Assembly (NCBI GenBank): GCA_023664305.1 | Contig: JAMPFT010000021.1 | Location: forward strand, 1 to 59,000 | Source of the DNA: a bacterium | GTDB taxonomy: Bacteria > Bacillota > Clostridia > Lachnospirales > Lachnospiraceae | Direction of reading: 5' to 3' | DNA length: 59,000 nucleotides | The notes under the pieces: model-generated | What the model was told of the DNA's origin: nothing | Databases searched by the model: none | What the model saw: only the letters and a program-made list of their open reading frames with translations | Made by a program: the position numbers and the translations under genes | Shown here: in pieces, positions 14,738 through 23,984 of the stretch | How positions within the stretch are numbered: the stretch's first letter is position 1 | How the letters are laid out: every line of letters begins with the position of its first letter

Positions 14738-17336
14738 AAGATTTTTCAGTTTTGCGGTCTTTTTTCTGGGCGTCAGCCTGACGCTCTGGAATCTGCCCGG
14801 GGTGCTTCGGAACGCGTCGGGGATGACCTTTGGAAGCGGGGAAAAGCCGTGGGAGGACTATCAGCAGAGCCGGAGCTTCCGGCGGTATATTTCCGAGCGG
14901 CTGGAGAATTTTCTTTCCGTCGCGGTGAACGGCTTCCCGGCCTGGAATTATTACAGCTATAACGACGGCGTCTACTTCGGCGCAGGGAGTGTGCTGTATC
15001 CGGAATGGTGGTTTGAGGAGCAGGCGCTGCAGGCGGAAGAGACCTTTGTGCTGCAGGCGGAGGTCGATACCGGGGTGTGTGTGGAGATGGAAAGCGACAT
15101 GTCCGGGGCGGAGCGGGAATGGTACCTGGAGCATGGGCTGGATCCCAATTACGGCTGGGAGGACTCGGAGGATTGGGAGGAGCGGCTGACCGAGGAGGAA
15201 AAGGAGCGGATCCGGAAGCGGAAGGAAGCTATGACCCGGGCGTTTTTTGACGGGATCGCGGAGGACAAAAATCTGCTCTACTCTGTTTCTTACGACGGAG
15301 AGCTGCTGTATTCCAACGGGGAGCTGGAGGCGACTGGCGGCAAGGCGCAGGCGCCGGAGGGCTATAATTTTCTTCTGTATTTTGACGGGGAAAAGGTCAG
15401 TATCACAAAGGACGGGCAGGAGACGGACGTCTATGGGGACGGCTATTACCGCGAGGCGGATAGGCAGTGGTGTGTGCCGGGCTACCGCAACTTCCCGGTC
15501 AGCGACGAGATGAAGAAGGCTGTGATCTGTATCGCGGCGGCGAAGGAGCCCGTAAAGTATACTATAGGGCCGACGAACCGGGAGAACGGATATCGGGAGC
15601 AGGGCAATGACCTGTACTGGATTCAGTATAATCTTCTGGCGGAGCGGGAGGAGCTGCGCCGGAGGGTGGCGTGGCTTTGCCTGGGGCTGGCGCTTCTGGT
15701 TCTCTCCTTCTTTTTCCGAAAGGCCGGACGGGAGGCGGCGGAACGACTTGCCGTCTTTCAGGGAAAAATCTGGGTGGAATGCAAAATATTGCTGATCGGA
15801 GGGGTCATTTTCGGGGCACTGTGTATTTTCATGGAAAACGGCAGAATCTACGGCAGCTGGGACGGCTATTATTGGGCCGTCCGGGAGGGCGGTCTGACGG
15901 CAGCTGCAGAGTATGGAAAATATCTGCTCTCCGAGTCTGCGCTGCTTTATCTGCCGGGACTCTTCTGGATTCTGCTGTTTTGGACGGCCTATCTGATCCG
16001 GAATGACCTGCGGCACAATAAAAAGGGGTGGAGCAGGGGACTGATCAGCCGATGCCGGGAGACTTTTTCTGCAAAAGAGCTGAAGCTGCCGCTTGTACGC
16101 AGGATGGTTCACAGGAACGCTTTTCTCTTTGGCACGATGGGCTTTTTGGGACTTTTGCTGCTGGCGATGACGGCTTGGGTAATAAGCTACGTCGAAGCGT
16201 GGCAGTATGAGGAGGTGCTGCCGGTCTTTGCGGTCTGTATTTTGCTTTTTGCCGGAGCCCTGTTTGCGGTCTGGCGGATCGCGCGGAAGAATGCGGCAAC
16301 CGCCAGGGAGGTAGAGGCGCTGACGGAGCGGATCAGCGAAATCTGCAGCGGAGATTACAGCGAGAGGGGCGGAGACGGAACGGACGGGAACCGTGGATAT
16401 TTTAGCGGGAGGATTGGAAGAACGAGCGCAGACGCCGGGAAGTCCGGTGCGGGCGGCAGCGGAAAGAGCGAAGACAGTGGAAGCCTCAACGGGAAGGACT
16501 CTGGAACGGGCGCAGACGCCGGAAGCCTCTACAGAAAAGACTTTGGAACGGGCGGAGCCAGCCGGAAACCGGGCGGAAGCGGCGAAGGGCTGGAGACGGC
16601 CATGAGCCAGCTGGAAAACATCCGGCAGGGCATGGCGGGGGCTGTGGACGAGCAGATGAAGAGTGAGCGCATGAAGGTGGAGCTGATCGCCAACGTGTCC
16701 CACGACCTGAAGACGCCGCTGACCTCGATCATCAGCTATGTGCAGTTTTTGAAGGATGAGGAGGGACTTCCGGAGCATGTAAAGGACTATGTCCGGATTC
16801 TGGACGATAAGTCCCAGCGGCTGAACCAGATGGTGCAGGATGTTTTCGCGGTGAGCAAGGCCGCTTCCGGCGAATTGCCCATGAATATGGAGGAGCTTGA
16901 CTTTGGGAAGCTGCTGCGGCAGACGCTGGCGGATATGGATGAGGAGATCCGGGGCAGCAGGGTATCCTTCCGGACGGAGCTGCCGGAGAAGCCGGTGATG
17001 ATTACGGCAGACGGACAGAGGATGTACCGTGTCTTCCAGAATCTGTTCCAGAACGCGCTGAAATATTCTCTGGACGGCTCCAGAGTGTATGTGACGCTGA
17101 AGACGGAAGGCGGTCTGGCGGTGGCGAGCGTTAAAAACACCTCGCATATGGAGCTGGACGAGGATCAAAGCTTTACGGAGCGGTTCTTCCGGGGGGACAA
17201 GAGCCGCACGGACAGCGGAAGCGGGCTGGGGCTTTCTATCGCGCAGAGCTTTACGGAGGCGTGCGGCGGGCAGTTTGCGCTGAAGTTTAACGCGGATCTG
17301 TTTATTGTGGAGATTTCCTTTGCGTGCGAGGGGTAA
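14712..17336 (+). CDS. sensor histidine kinase with large N-terminal sensing part
   Basis: An 874-aa membrane kinase, partner of the preceding regulator. Order: N-terminal membrane segment (about 12-30), a long extracytoplasmic region to about 315, several membrane segments between about 320 and 520, a Gly/Ser/Asp-rich repeat linker (about 555-620), HisKA with the phospho-His near 664 (SHDLKTPLTS), and HATPase ending GLGLSIAQSF. The TTG start at 14712 has GTGGGG upstream and overlaps the regulator gene, implying coupled translation. The signal is unknown. The linker between the membrane part and HisKA, where a HAMP usually sits, contains minisatellite sequence. Confidence 0.92.
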   Translation: MDTKWKSIKRFFSFAVFFLGVSLTLWNLPGVLRNASGMTFGSGEKPWEDYQQSRSFRRYISERLENFLSVAVNGFPAWNYYSYNDGVYFGAGSVLYPEWWFEEQALQAEETFVLQAEVDTGVCVEMESDMSGAEREWYLEHGLDPNYGWEDSEDWEERLTEEEKERIRKRKEAMTRAFFDGIAEDKNLLYSVSYDGELLYSNGELEATGGKAQAPEGYNFLLYFDGEKVSITKDGQETDVYGDGYYREADRQWCVPGYRNFPVSDEMKKAVICIAAAKEPVKYTIGPTNRENGYREQGNDLYWIQYNLLAEREELRRRVAWLCLGLALLVLSFFFRKAGREAAERLAVFQGKIWVECKILLIGGVIFGALCIFMENGRIYGSWDGYYWAVREGGLTAAAEYGKYLLSESALLYLPGLFWILLFWTAYLIRNDLRHNKKGWSRGLISRCRETFSAKELKLPLVRRMVHRNAFLFGTMGFLGLLLLAMTAWVISYVEAWQYEEVLPVFAVCILLFAGALFAVWRIARKNAATAREVEALTERISEICSGDYSERGGDGTDGNRGYFSGRIGRTSADAGKSGAGGSGKSEDSGSLNGKDSGTGADAGSLYRKDFGTGGASRKPGGSGEGLETAMSQLENIRQGMAGAVDEQMKSERMKVELIANVSHDLKTPLTSIISYVQFLKDEEGLPEHVKDYVRILDDKSQRLNQMVQDVFAVSKAASGELPMNMEELDFGKLLRQTLADMDEEIRGSRVSFRTELPEKPVMITADGQRMYRVFQNLFQNALKYSLDGSRVYVTLKTEGGLAVASVKNTSHMELDEDQSFTERFFRGDKSRTDSGSGLGLSIAQSFTEACGGQFALKFNADLFIVEISFACEG
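16439..16575 (+). repeat. 42-bp tandem repeats in the kinase linker
   Basis: Two clear 42-bp units at 16480-16521 and 16522-16563 begin GAAGCCTC and share TGGAACGGGCG. A degenerate unit precedes them and a partial one follows. They encode a Gly/Ser/Asp-rich disordered segment in frame. Confidence 0.75.
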
Positions 17337-17382
17337 GCGGCATTCTTATACGGATGCGCTCTCGCCTGGAGGCAAACGAAAC

Positions 17383-17426
17383 GGTGCGTAAGCAAGCGGA
17401 GTATGCTTGTTTACGCACCGACATTT
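17383..17426. terminator. bidirectional terminator between convergent genes
   Basis: A 15-bp stem (GGTGCGTAAGCAAGC with GCTTGTTTACGCACC, one G-U pair) around a 7-base loop, followed on the plus strand by GACATTTTG. It lies between the plus-strand kinase and the minus-strand peptidase. Confidence 0.7.
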
Positions 17427-17428
17427 TG

Positions 17429-18109
17429 TTAGAAACCTTCTTTATGCGCGGCCTTACAGGCTCTGACCGCCTTTTGCTCAAAATCGCAGTCAATCAACGG
17501 ACCGACTTCGATTTCGCCTCTGTAAACGGCAAGAAACTGCTCCATGCCATATCGCTGAATCAGATACCGGACATAAATTCCGGCATAATCATATCCGCCG
17601 TTATCGGCAAATCCAATCTCATTTCCAATTCCCGAAATATCCGCCACCCGGGGACATTCCGTTTCCGACACATAAGATAAATCGATCTGCCCGGCACAGT
17701 ACAAGGCGATGCCTTCCGCCAGCCAGATTTCACATTTTTCCGGATCGCATAGCCGGTCAAAAACGATATGTACTACCTCATGCAGTATGACACGAATCAG
17801 GTAATCTGTGTAGGATTGCGACAGATTATTGCGGGCACGCGGGGAGAGGATACAGAGCCTTTTTCGGGACAGATCGGTATTTCCTACCATCCATTCCTGA
17901 TACGTTTCCCTGCTCTTTCCGGTAAGGGCAATAAATTCCTCTTCCGTCCTGCAGATGTAAAGATCGTAGCTGTCATCACCGGAAGGAAGGGAAGCTTTTT
18001 CGCAGATTTCCAGATAAAACGGCTCTATCTGATGGATAAATTCCCCGGCGAAATCGCTGTCTTCCCTGTGATAAAGGATATGAAAGTGTGCGGTGTTTTC
18101 CTGTAGCAT
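17429..18109 (-). CDS. gluzincin-type metallopeptidase
   Basis: A 226-aa protein with the zinc motif HEVVH at residues 110-114 and a downstream Glu in WLAEGIALY at 132, the spacing of gluzincins (peptidase MA-like). It may cleave peptides, but no substrate can be inferred. There is no signal peptide, so it is probably cytoplasmic. GAGG lies 8 bases upstream of the ATG. The gene overlaps the antitoxin-like gene upstream by 85 bases, so the two form one minus-strand unit at the start of the AT-rich block. Confidence 0.78.
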   Translation of the reverse strand: MLQENTAHFHILYHREDSDFAGEFIHQIEPFYLEICEKASLPSGDDSYDLYICRTEEEFIALTGKSRETYQEWMVGNTDLSRKRLCILSPRARNNLSQSYTDYLIRVILHEVVHIVFDRLCDPEKCEIWLAEGIALYCAGQIDLSYVSETECPRVADISGIGNEIGFADNGGYDYAGIYVRYLIQRYGMEQFLAVYRGEIEVGPLIDCDFEQKAVRACKAAHKEGF

Positions 18110-18327
18110 ATGTTTTTCCTCATGTTGCGCAACTCTTTTAGCATTGTTCTGCTTTCGTTCGGGTTCCGGGCTGTCAACTGTTCTACGATTGCATCTTCAG
18201 TAAGTAGTTCTGCTATCGGGTTCTCTGTATCACGGAACATGATATACTGAATATAGCGCTGAACCTCTTTTAACTTTTCTTCCGGTATAGCTTCCAGCAT
18301 GGAAACTGTATATTCTAATGTACTCAT
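18025..18327 (-). CDS. antitoxin-like small protein
   Basis: A 100-aa protein. MSTLEYTVSMLEAIPEEKLKEVQ..YIQYI is the N-terminal pattern of small clostridial antitoxin-type proteins that begin with a helix of the form 'MLExIPEEKLxEVxxYI'. The usual acidic C-terminus is replaced by a Lys/Arg-rich stretch that runs into the overlapping metallopeptidase gene, which suggests 3' remodelling. GAGGAGG lies upstream of the ATG; the longer frame from 18396 has no ribosome site. No toxin gene is adjacent, so the role is uncertain. Confidence 0.55.
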   Translation of the reverse strand: MSTLEYTVSMLEAIPEEKLKEVQRYIQYIMFRDTENPIAELLTEDAIVEQLTARNPNESRTMLKELRNMRKNICYRKTPHTFISFITGKTAISPGNLSIR

Positions 18328-18725
18328 AAGCACCTCCTCGGCAATTTCAACCTTAACTCTCTTACTAATTATAATATGCAATACCTTAAAATTCAATCTG
18401 CTATTTCACTGAGTATGTTATTAATAACCTTATTCAGGGCGGGAAACGGCCGAATGGCCATCCATACCGTGATTGCGGAGCAATCATAGTATAATGTTGA
18501 CACGGAAATTCATCGTGTCAACTTTTGATGCCATGTGCGCCCAGCTTCAGATCAGCTACGAGAAACTGACGAAAAGGAGCGGGCCGGTTTGAAAAACGTG
18601 ATGAAAAAATCCGGCTTCTTTAAGGGTTTCCCCCTGGGTGGCCGGAAACAGAGATAGGTTATCGGAATGTTAGTTTTTCTTTTTTACGACAAACGTGGCG
18701 GTCATAATGACCGCCATGCCAATCT
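18328..18725. other. 398-base non-coding gap with promoter-like dyad
   Basis: TATAAT at 18490-18495 is followed by a perfect 8-bp dyad TTGACACG (18497-18504) / CGTGTCAA (18514-18521), an operator-like arrangement for a plus-strand transcript. A 19-codon ORF beginning near 18531 follows but is not recognisable. A decayed gene remnant is possible. Confidence 0.35.
18696..18716 (-). terminator. palindrome after the solute-binding-like lipoprotein gene
   Basis: Arms TGGCGGTCAT and ATGACCGCCA pair almost without a loop, 10 bases beyond the stop on the minus strand. The following minus-strand sequence is CGTTTGTCG, then an A-run, so the T-run is poor. Confidence 0.45.
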
Positions 18726-21017
18726 TCATTTGTTTTCATCCACATATAGCTGAACACGGTTCTGTATGATACTCACTACATCAACTATTCCTTTCTGTCC
18801 GCTATAATAAGCTCTCGCATCTTCATTGATGATTGTAATAATTTGATCATCATTTACAGAAAAGAAAGGGGTTGCTTCCGGAACTAACTCCAATATTGCA
18901 TTGATCTCGTCCCATGTCACAGCATGGGAAGTAAAACTCCACCCATCACTATAGTGTCTTGTGGAAAACTTGTTGGCTTTATCGATCTCCATTATATAAT
19001 CTGTTATTGCCGCCAATGCCTTTTTCATGGTAGGGAATTGACTGGGTTCATGATAGTAATAGGCATGATAGATTTCCTCGTTGTCCATACCCTCCGTATT
19101 CTTCCGTTTCAGAACGTTCTCAATAAAATCCCACGCTCCTTTTTTATTTTCTGAACCGGCAACAATTCCAAACGCATTGTCAGCAAACAGCAATGTACCT
19201 CCCTTTCCATCCATGGTGGGAAATCCTACAAAAGCAGCATTTTCACCAAATATCTCCTCATAAAGCTGGAATGCTTTCACCCCCTTCATATCCGCTATGG
19301 CAAACAATACATCACCATTTTGTATTTTACTGGGCAGAGAAACATCTTCACGTCCACTTTCTATAGAATCCGGAAAGCGATTTACAAATTCCAATACTTC
19401 TTTGAATTGCGCCGAGTCAAAATGACACTCGCCTGACTCCCAATCAATAAAAGCATCCTCGTTGAACATCATAATATACTGCATCATTTCTTCTTTTGTG
19501 ATTTCACCAAAAGGCATCGCTCCGGGATTATGCTCGGCAATTGTCAGCAGTCCTTCTAAGGTCAGTCCGGCATCGTTTCCTATTTTATTCCCGTCTCCCA
19601 CGACCGTCCGCAACCTGAAAGATTCCGGAATGCCTACCAAAGTGTCCCCAAAGGTATATACATCCAATATTCCGTCTAAAAAATCAGCACAGGTAAAGGT
19701 TTCTGATGATTCCAAATAGGGGTTCAAGTCCTCAAAGATACCCTGATTGGAAAGATTTTTTACATTTACCCCAGACAGGTCAATAATATCTATAGTTTCC
19801 TTCGCCAGAATGGCATTGTATAAGTCTGTCAGGGAACCATACTCTTTCAAAGTGATATGATACTGGTTGTTATTCCTGTTATATCCTACGGCCAACGCAG
19901 TCAGTTCACTCCCTCCATTCACAGTAGCAAGTACTAAATTAAGGCGCTGCGGAGCCTCCTCCGAACTTGTCTTGGTGAAAAGCACGACACTCCTGTCACC
20001 ATTTATCCAGTCGTCCACTGTACAAAAATATCTTCCATCCCCTAACAGACTCAAGTGTTTTACGAAATAGCCATTGACATCACTGTCCCCCCAAATAAAT
20101 AACTCCTCTTTTTTCTGCGTAGAAAGATCATATCCACAGGCAGCAATATCATCACACAACAGGAAGTCATACCTCCCAGTTGGATCTTTGCAAATCCCAT
20201 TGACAGCCGGAAAATCCTTTAGGGACGCTGTAAGCTGTTTACTCTCAAAATCCACTTCTGCTAACGTACAATATGTATTCTCCTCTTTACTAATGCAGAC
20301 GAAAAATTTGCCGTCATTTCCGTCTACAGCCCCCTTGATCTGAACTTCTTCCGAATATCCATATGATATGGCGCCATAATAGATTCCTTCATTGGTATAC
20401 AACCAAATGCCGGTTTCCGGGTTAAAAACATATATCCGTCCTTGTCCATCAACAGCCATGCCATCCACGGAAGTACCACTCCCCAACTGCTCCGAAATAT
20501 CTTTGAAAAACAGGTTTTTCCCTTCTGAATCAAACTTATATAAAAAGCGCCGAAACCGACTAAAACCGGCAGAATAAACATTGACTATCAGCCATGTATT
20601 GCCGTTTTCATCAAAAGTATAACAACTGATTTCCCGAATACTCCCGTCATCCTTCCAATCAATGGGAATACTTGTCAATTCTTTGTCGATCAAGGAATAC
20701 TGACAGATATCTTGTGTATTACTTTCCGTTTCTCCATTTATCGAGATATAGCAGACGGTATCCCCAACCAGTTGCATCCCACCATAATCAGCACATTTAT
20801 CCTTAATCTCAATCCTTTCAGGCACATAAACCCACTCTTTTCCCTGTGTCATGTGGACTGCATTGTCTGCGTTTTGCAAGTTATATTCATTGGATACATT
20901 CCCCTTACTACATGCTGTCAGAAACAAGGATACACACATCATCAAACAGCTTACAAAATAATTTGTTCTATTATGCTTATGACGAATCTGAAATTCAGTT
21001 CTCCTTAAATTTTTCAT
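18726..21017 (-). CDS. lipoprotein: propeller-like domain fused to a solute-binding domain
   Basis: A 763-aa exported lipoprotein. The signal sequence ends in the lipobox LTAC (Cys near 36). Residues about 45-350 form repeated short beta blades (DGxGRIYVFN, GDGRYFCTV types) like a propeller. Residues about 360-740 resemble family 1 extracellular solute-binding proteins (TLEGLLTIAEHNP, ENKKGAWDFIENVL). No permease genes are adjacent, so it may sense rather than feed a transporter. GAGGAG lies upstream of the ATG, and the preceding lipoprotein gene ends 18 bases before, implying one operon. A GHKL kinase and LytTR regulator lie upstream. Confidence 0.75.
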   Translation of the reverse strand: MKNLRRTEFQIRHKHNRTNYFVSCLMMCVSLFLTACSKGNVSNEYNLQNADNAVHMTQGKEWVYVPERIEIKDKCADYGGMQLVGDTVCYISINGETESNTQDICQYSLIDKELTSIPIDWKDDGSIREISCYTFDENGNTWLIVNVYSAGFSRFRRFLYKFDSEGKNLFFKDISEQLGSGTSVDGMAVDGQGRIYVFNPETGIWLYTNEGIYYGAISYGYSEEVQIKGAVDGNDGKFFVCISKEENTYCTLAEVDFESKQLTASLKDFPAVNGICKDPTGRYDFLLCDDIAACGYDLSTQKKEELFIWGDSDVNGYFVKHLSLLGDGRYFCTVDDWINGDRSVVLFTKTSSEEAPQRLNLVLATVNGGSELTALAVGYNRNNNQYHITLKEYGSLTDLYNAILAKETIDIIDLSGVNVKNLSNQGIFEDLNPYLESSETFTCADFLDGILDVYTFGDTLVGIPESFRLRTVVGDGNKIGNDAGLTLEGLLTIAEHNPGAMPFGEITKEEMMQYIMMFNEDAFIDWESGECHFDSAQFKEVLEFVNRFPDSIESGREDVSLPSKIQNGDVLFAIADMKGVKAFQLYEEIFGENAAFVGFPTMDGKGGTLLFADNAFGIVAGSENKKGAWDFIENVLKRKNTEGMDNEEIYHAYYYHEPSQFPTMKKALAAITDYIMEIDKANKFSTRHYSDGWSFTSHAVTWDEINAILELVPEATPFFSVNDDQIITIINEDARAYYSGQKGIVDVVSIIQNRVQLYVDENK

Positions 21018-21035
21018 TTAAGACTCCTCTCCGAA

Positions 21036-21731
21036 TCAAAACGCATTATTAATATTTTCATTGCTGAACTCATGCCACTCTGCATTTTGTTTCTGATCCT
21101 GCCGGGAAACCGCATCCAGATATTCTTCTTCCGTAACAGGCTGATGGTCTGCGACAAAAGCGTTCCACCCCTCATACGTCCCGGTTGCATAAGTAATTTT
21201 GTCCACTGTATACCCGGCCTCAGAAAAATCAGCAACTGCAGCAATTCCCGCCTCGGTCAACCCCGTTGGATCGGAATAACTATAGGTTCCATCCATTTTT
21301 AGGTTCACCAGGGTTCTGTTGTCTGTAATGTACCCGCAAACCTTATCGCCGATTTGATGAAGAATCACTTTTCCACCAGCATCACCAGCCGCGCCAACTA
21401 CAGAAAGAATCACTTCTTCGTCCCCGTCCTTATCCATATCCACCAAGGAGAAATCAAAAATCTTCATAAAAGGATCATCTGCATCAAAAAGTGCCGGTAC
21501 ATCTGTGATAACCACAGTTTTCGCATTCCCTTCAAGATAATAGACAAATGAAGAATTTCCAAGAAGAACCGCCTTAAAAATCCCGTTCCGGTCAGAACCG
21601 GAAGTTTCCCCGCCTTCAGCAGGATGCCCTGCCCCGCAGCCAACACAGCTAAAAACAAGTAAAACCGTCATAACCAATATCAGGATATTTTTCATTATCC
21701 TTTTCCGCCCCGATTTTCTTTTCGTATACAT
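21036..21731 (-). CDS. uncharacterised lipoprotein
   Basis: A 231-aa exported lipoprotein. A positively charged N-terminus and hydrophobic stretch (ILILVMTVLLVFS) lead to the lipobox CVGC. The mature part contains SLVDMDKDGDEEVILSVVGAAGD, a calcium-binding-like DxDxDG loop as in FG-GAP/VCBS proteins. I keep the start at 21731 because GGGAGG lies 9 bases upstream; an internal Met at 21695 has a weaker site. It sits 18 bases before the solute-binding-like lipoprotein gene and after the terminator that follows the kinase gene. Confidence 0.75.
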   Translation of the reverse strand: MYTKRKSGRKRIMKNILILVMTVLLVFSCVGCGAGHPAEGGETSGSDRNGIFKAVLLGNSSFVYYLEGNAKTVVITDVPALFDADDPFMKIFDFSLVDMDKDGDEEVILSVVGAAGDAGGKVILHQIGDKVCGYITDNRTLVNLKMDGTYSYSDPTGLTEAGIAAVADFSEAGYTVDKITYATGTYEGWNAFVADHQPVTEEEYLDAVSRQDQKQNAEWHEFSNENINNAF

Positions 21732-21820
21732 TCCTTTTCCTCCCGCTTTTTGATAGGAACTATATCACAAAAAGATGTGTCCTGCCGGATCATGTCATAA
21801 CTTGTATATATTTTTGTCAA
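21695..21820 (-). CDS. possible 41-aa peptide downstream of the GHKL kinase
   Basis: AGGAGG at 21830-21835 lies 9 bases before a TTG that opens a 41-codon frame. The product contains TSFCDIVPIKKREEKE: one Cys followed by hydrophobic residues and then a charged tail, loosely like an AgrD thiolactone precursor. Against it: the TTG start, a 37-base overlap with the next gene, no agrB nearby, and the same bases (TTGACA) can be read as a -35 box for the lipoprotein operon. Confidence 0.2.
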   Translation of the reverse strand: MTKIYTSYDMIRQDTSFCDIVPIKKREEKECIRKENRGGKG

Positions 21821-21845
21821 AACTGAAAGCCTCCTATACAATGTC

Positions 21846-21882
21846 ATGAATAAAAGCATGGCACCTGCAAACCATGCTTTCC
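21846..21882 (-). terminator. terminator after the GHKL kinase gene
   Basis: Perfect 9-bp stem AAAGCATGG/CCATGCTTT with a 10-base loop, followed on the minus strand by TATTC. It starts just past the kinase stop and separates the regulator-kinase transcript from the lipoprotein operon. Confidence 0.65.
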
Positions 21883-21888
21883 AAAAAT

Positions 21889-23166
21889 CTATATTCTGTT
21901 TTCCACCTTTGACATATACAGGATCAGGCTCACACAAAACAATTCATTCTGCGATGTAACTTCCATTGTTCCGTTATATGTCTCCACAATTTTTTTCACG
22001 CTTTTCAGCCCGATACCATGCTGTCCGTTTGCTTTCTTTGTGGTTAAAAATCTGCTGTTCTCCTGCTTTCCCTCTTTTACCAGCCCTGCAGGTAAAAAGC
22101 TGTTCTCAATCCTGATCTTCAGCACCCCTTTTTTTAATGCCATGTTGACATTCAGGTACTTTTGTTTTGTCTGTCTGGCCGCTTCGATCGCATTTTCCAG
22201 CAGATTTCCGATCATGACATTGATATCAAAGGTATGCTTGATTTTTTCCGGAAGTATTACCTTTACGATGACTGTTTCCAGTTCGTCTCTGGCCTTTTGC
22301 AGCATATAGTTCAGCACACTGTCAATTTCCATGTTTCCGGAGGCAACTATTTCATTCGGATTTCGGATATAATCTTCCATATGATCGATATATTGCTGTA
22401 TATCCGCCACATTATGCCTGTTTGCCAACAGCTTCAGTTCATTCAGATGATGCTTCATGTCATGGCGCAGGGTTTTCACCTGCTCTTCACTTTGTGCGAT
22501 CAGGCCAAGCTGGTTTGCATAAATCTGCATCTTCTGCCGTAACATCTCTGTCTCAAACTTTTGTGAAATGGAATGAAGCAGCATATTGTACAAATACAGC
22601 ATAAGGAAATTAATAACCAGCAGCCCGATGCTCACAATGGCAACTCCCCTGCTGGCACAGGCACCTGAATATATTAAAAGCACAATCACCGCAATACTGC
22701 ATATGGGTACAATCATCAGCGGGAAATTCGGGGCAGTTTCCACATTCTTGTGCATGGTAATTATTTTCTCCGCAAAAAGTTCACATACCAAAATCAGAAA
22801 GAATGATATCACTGCATAGACCTGACTATGCATTTCTCCCTCCTGATAATCCGCAGACGATAAAAAAACTGCCGCATCACATCCGCAATTTATCATATAA
22901 ATCGAGCATGTTACAAATAAATTTGTTTTAACAGATTTCGTATATAGCCTCACGATTGCGCTGATTCCGATAAGGTTGCTGATGACATTAATCCATACGG
23001 TATGAAATTCCCAGAACAATATGGTATTGATGATAAAAAAGCCGGCGCAGACAAGTATTCTCCTGTTCTTTTTATCTTCGTCTTTTCCCAGAAATACTGC
23101 CGCAAACCTGTCAATTAAAAAAATCCGAAAAAAATTGGTCGATGCGCACATAATAAAATCAAGCAT
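21889..23166 (-). CDS. GHKL-domain sensor kinase (AgrC-like)
   Basis: A 425-aa membrane sensor. The N-terminal half holds about six or seven hydrophobic segments (to about residue 200). A helix with LRHDMKHHLNELK carries the phospho-His, and the ATPase has NLLENAIEA (N box) and HGIGLKSVKK (G box), the GHKL form used by AgrC/ComD peptide receptors. It follows the LytTR regulator with a 2-base gap, so the two form a transcription unit. The signal is unknown; a secreted peptide is typical for this class. Confidence 0.9.
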   Translation of the reverse strand: MLDFIMCASTNFFRIFLIDRFAAVFLGKDEDKKNRRILVCAGFFIINTILFWEFHTVWINVISNLIGISAIVRLYTKSVKTNLFVTCSIYMINCGCDAAVFLSSADYQEGEMHSQVYAVISFFLILVCELFAEKIITMHKNVETAPNFPLMIVPICSIAVIVLLIYSGACASRGVAIVSIGLLVINFLMLYLYNMLLHSISQKFETEMLRQKMQIYANQLGLIAQSEEQVKTLRHDMKHHLNELKLLANRHNVADIQQYIDHMEDYIRNPNEIVASGNMEIDSVLNYMLQKARDELETVIVKVILPEKIKHTFDINVMIGNLLENAIEAARQTKQKYLNVNMALKKGVLKIRIENSFLPAGLVKEGKQENSRFLTTKKANGQHGIGLKSVKKIVETYNGTMEVTSQNELFCVSLILYMSKVENRI

Positions 23167-23168
23167 AT

Positions 23169-23873
23169 TTAATCTTCCCTCAAAATCCTTTCCCTGACCT
23201 GTCTCCGGTTTGCCGGGCTGATCGTTAATATTGTCCCATTCACCAACTCCACCATTTCATAGGTATACCGGAAAATATATTCTTTATTTACAATATAGGA
23301 TTTATGTATGACAATAAAATCGTCTGTCAACTGTTTTGCGGCCTCCTTTAGCTTGCCGTAAAATTCAAAAGTTTCTTTCGGGGTCACTATTTTTACTTTT
23401 CTTCCCTCGCTTCCGAAATAAACAATGTCTCCCATGGGAACATAATAGTAATCTTTCCCTTGCTGAAATTCAAACCTTTCCTTTTTCTTTTTCATCACCC
23501 TGAGCGCCATCTCAAGCACCTCTTTGATCTGGCTTTGGGAAATGGGTTTCACCAAAAAGTCCAGGGGCTGTGTCTTAAATAACTGCTGCGCATAGGATGC
23601 CTTTCCTGAAATATATATGATCTGCATCCCCATATCATCCAGCTGATTTCTGATATAGCTTCCCACCTCTATCCCTGTCATTTGAAACAATTCTATATCC
23701 AGAAACAAAATGTCCAAAGGATTACCTTTCTCCAGATAATCCTTCAACCCCTCTCCTGTATACCAAATATTTGTATCCATCTGAATGTTCATTTCCTTAG
23801 CGCATTGTATGAGCATGTTTTCAATGGAGGCACAAATATTTTCCCCATCATCACAAATTCCTATATTGTACAT
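23169..23873 (-). CDS. LytTR-type response regulator
   Basis: A 234-aa regulator. The receiver has CDDG near residue 7 and DILFLDIEL with the phospho-Asp. The C-terminal LytTR DNA-binding domain includes YYYVPMGDIVYFGSEGRKVKI and FIVIHKSYIVN. The start at 23873 has GAGG 6 bases upstream; the frame is open further upstream to 23930 without support. Two tandem ATAGTTACA/ACAGTTACA elements upstream (23957-23973) could be its own binding site. Confidence 0.9.
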   Translation of the reverse strand: MYNIGICDDGENICASIENMLIQCAKEMNIQMDTNIWYTGEGLKDYLEKGNPLDILFLDIELFQMTGIEVGSYIRNQLDDMGMQIIYISGKASYAQQLFKTQPLDFLVKPISQSQIKEVLEMALRVMKKKKERFEFQQGKDYYYVPMGDIVYFGSEGRKVKIVTPKETFEFYGKLKEAAKQLTDDFIVIHKSYIVNKEYIFRYTYEMVELVNGTILTISPANRRQVRERILRED

Positions 23874-23956
23874 GACACACCTCATAATATCTTTTTGCTC
23901 AATAATACAGCTTTCATATTTATATTGCAATTTTAAATATTTGATTTTTCTTTTTT

Positions 23957-23975
23957 TGTAACTGTTGTAACTATC
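23957..23975 (-). promoter_or_regulatory. possible LytTR binding repeat
   Basis: On the minus strand two direct 9-base repeats ATAGTTACA and ACAGTTACA abut. They resemble half of the LytTR consensus, but the repeat spacing (9 bases) is shorter than the usual 21-base period. They lie 84-102 bases upstream of the regulator start. Confidence 0.3.
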
Positions 23976-23984
23976 AATGAAACT

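Noticed and set aside
14505-17168. Minus-strand frame of 887 codons under the histidine kinase
   Set aside because: Mirror of a real GC-rich gene; composition is Arg/Pro/Leu-rich with no domain.
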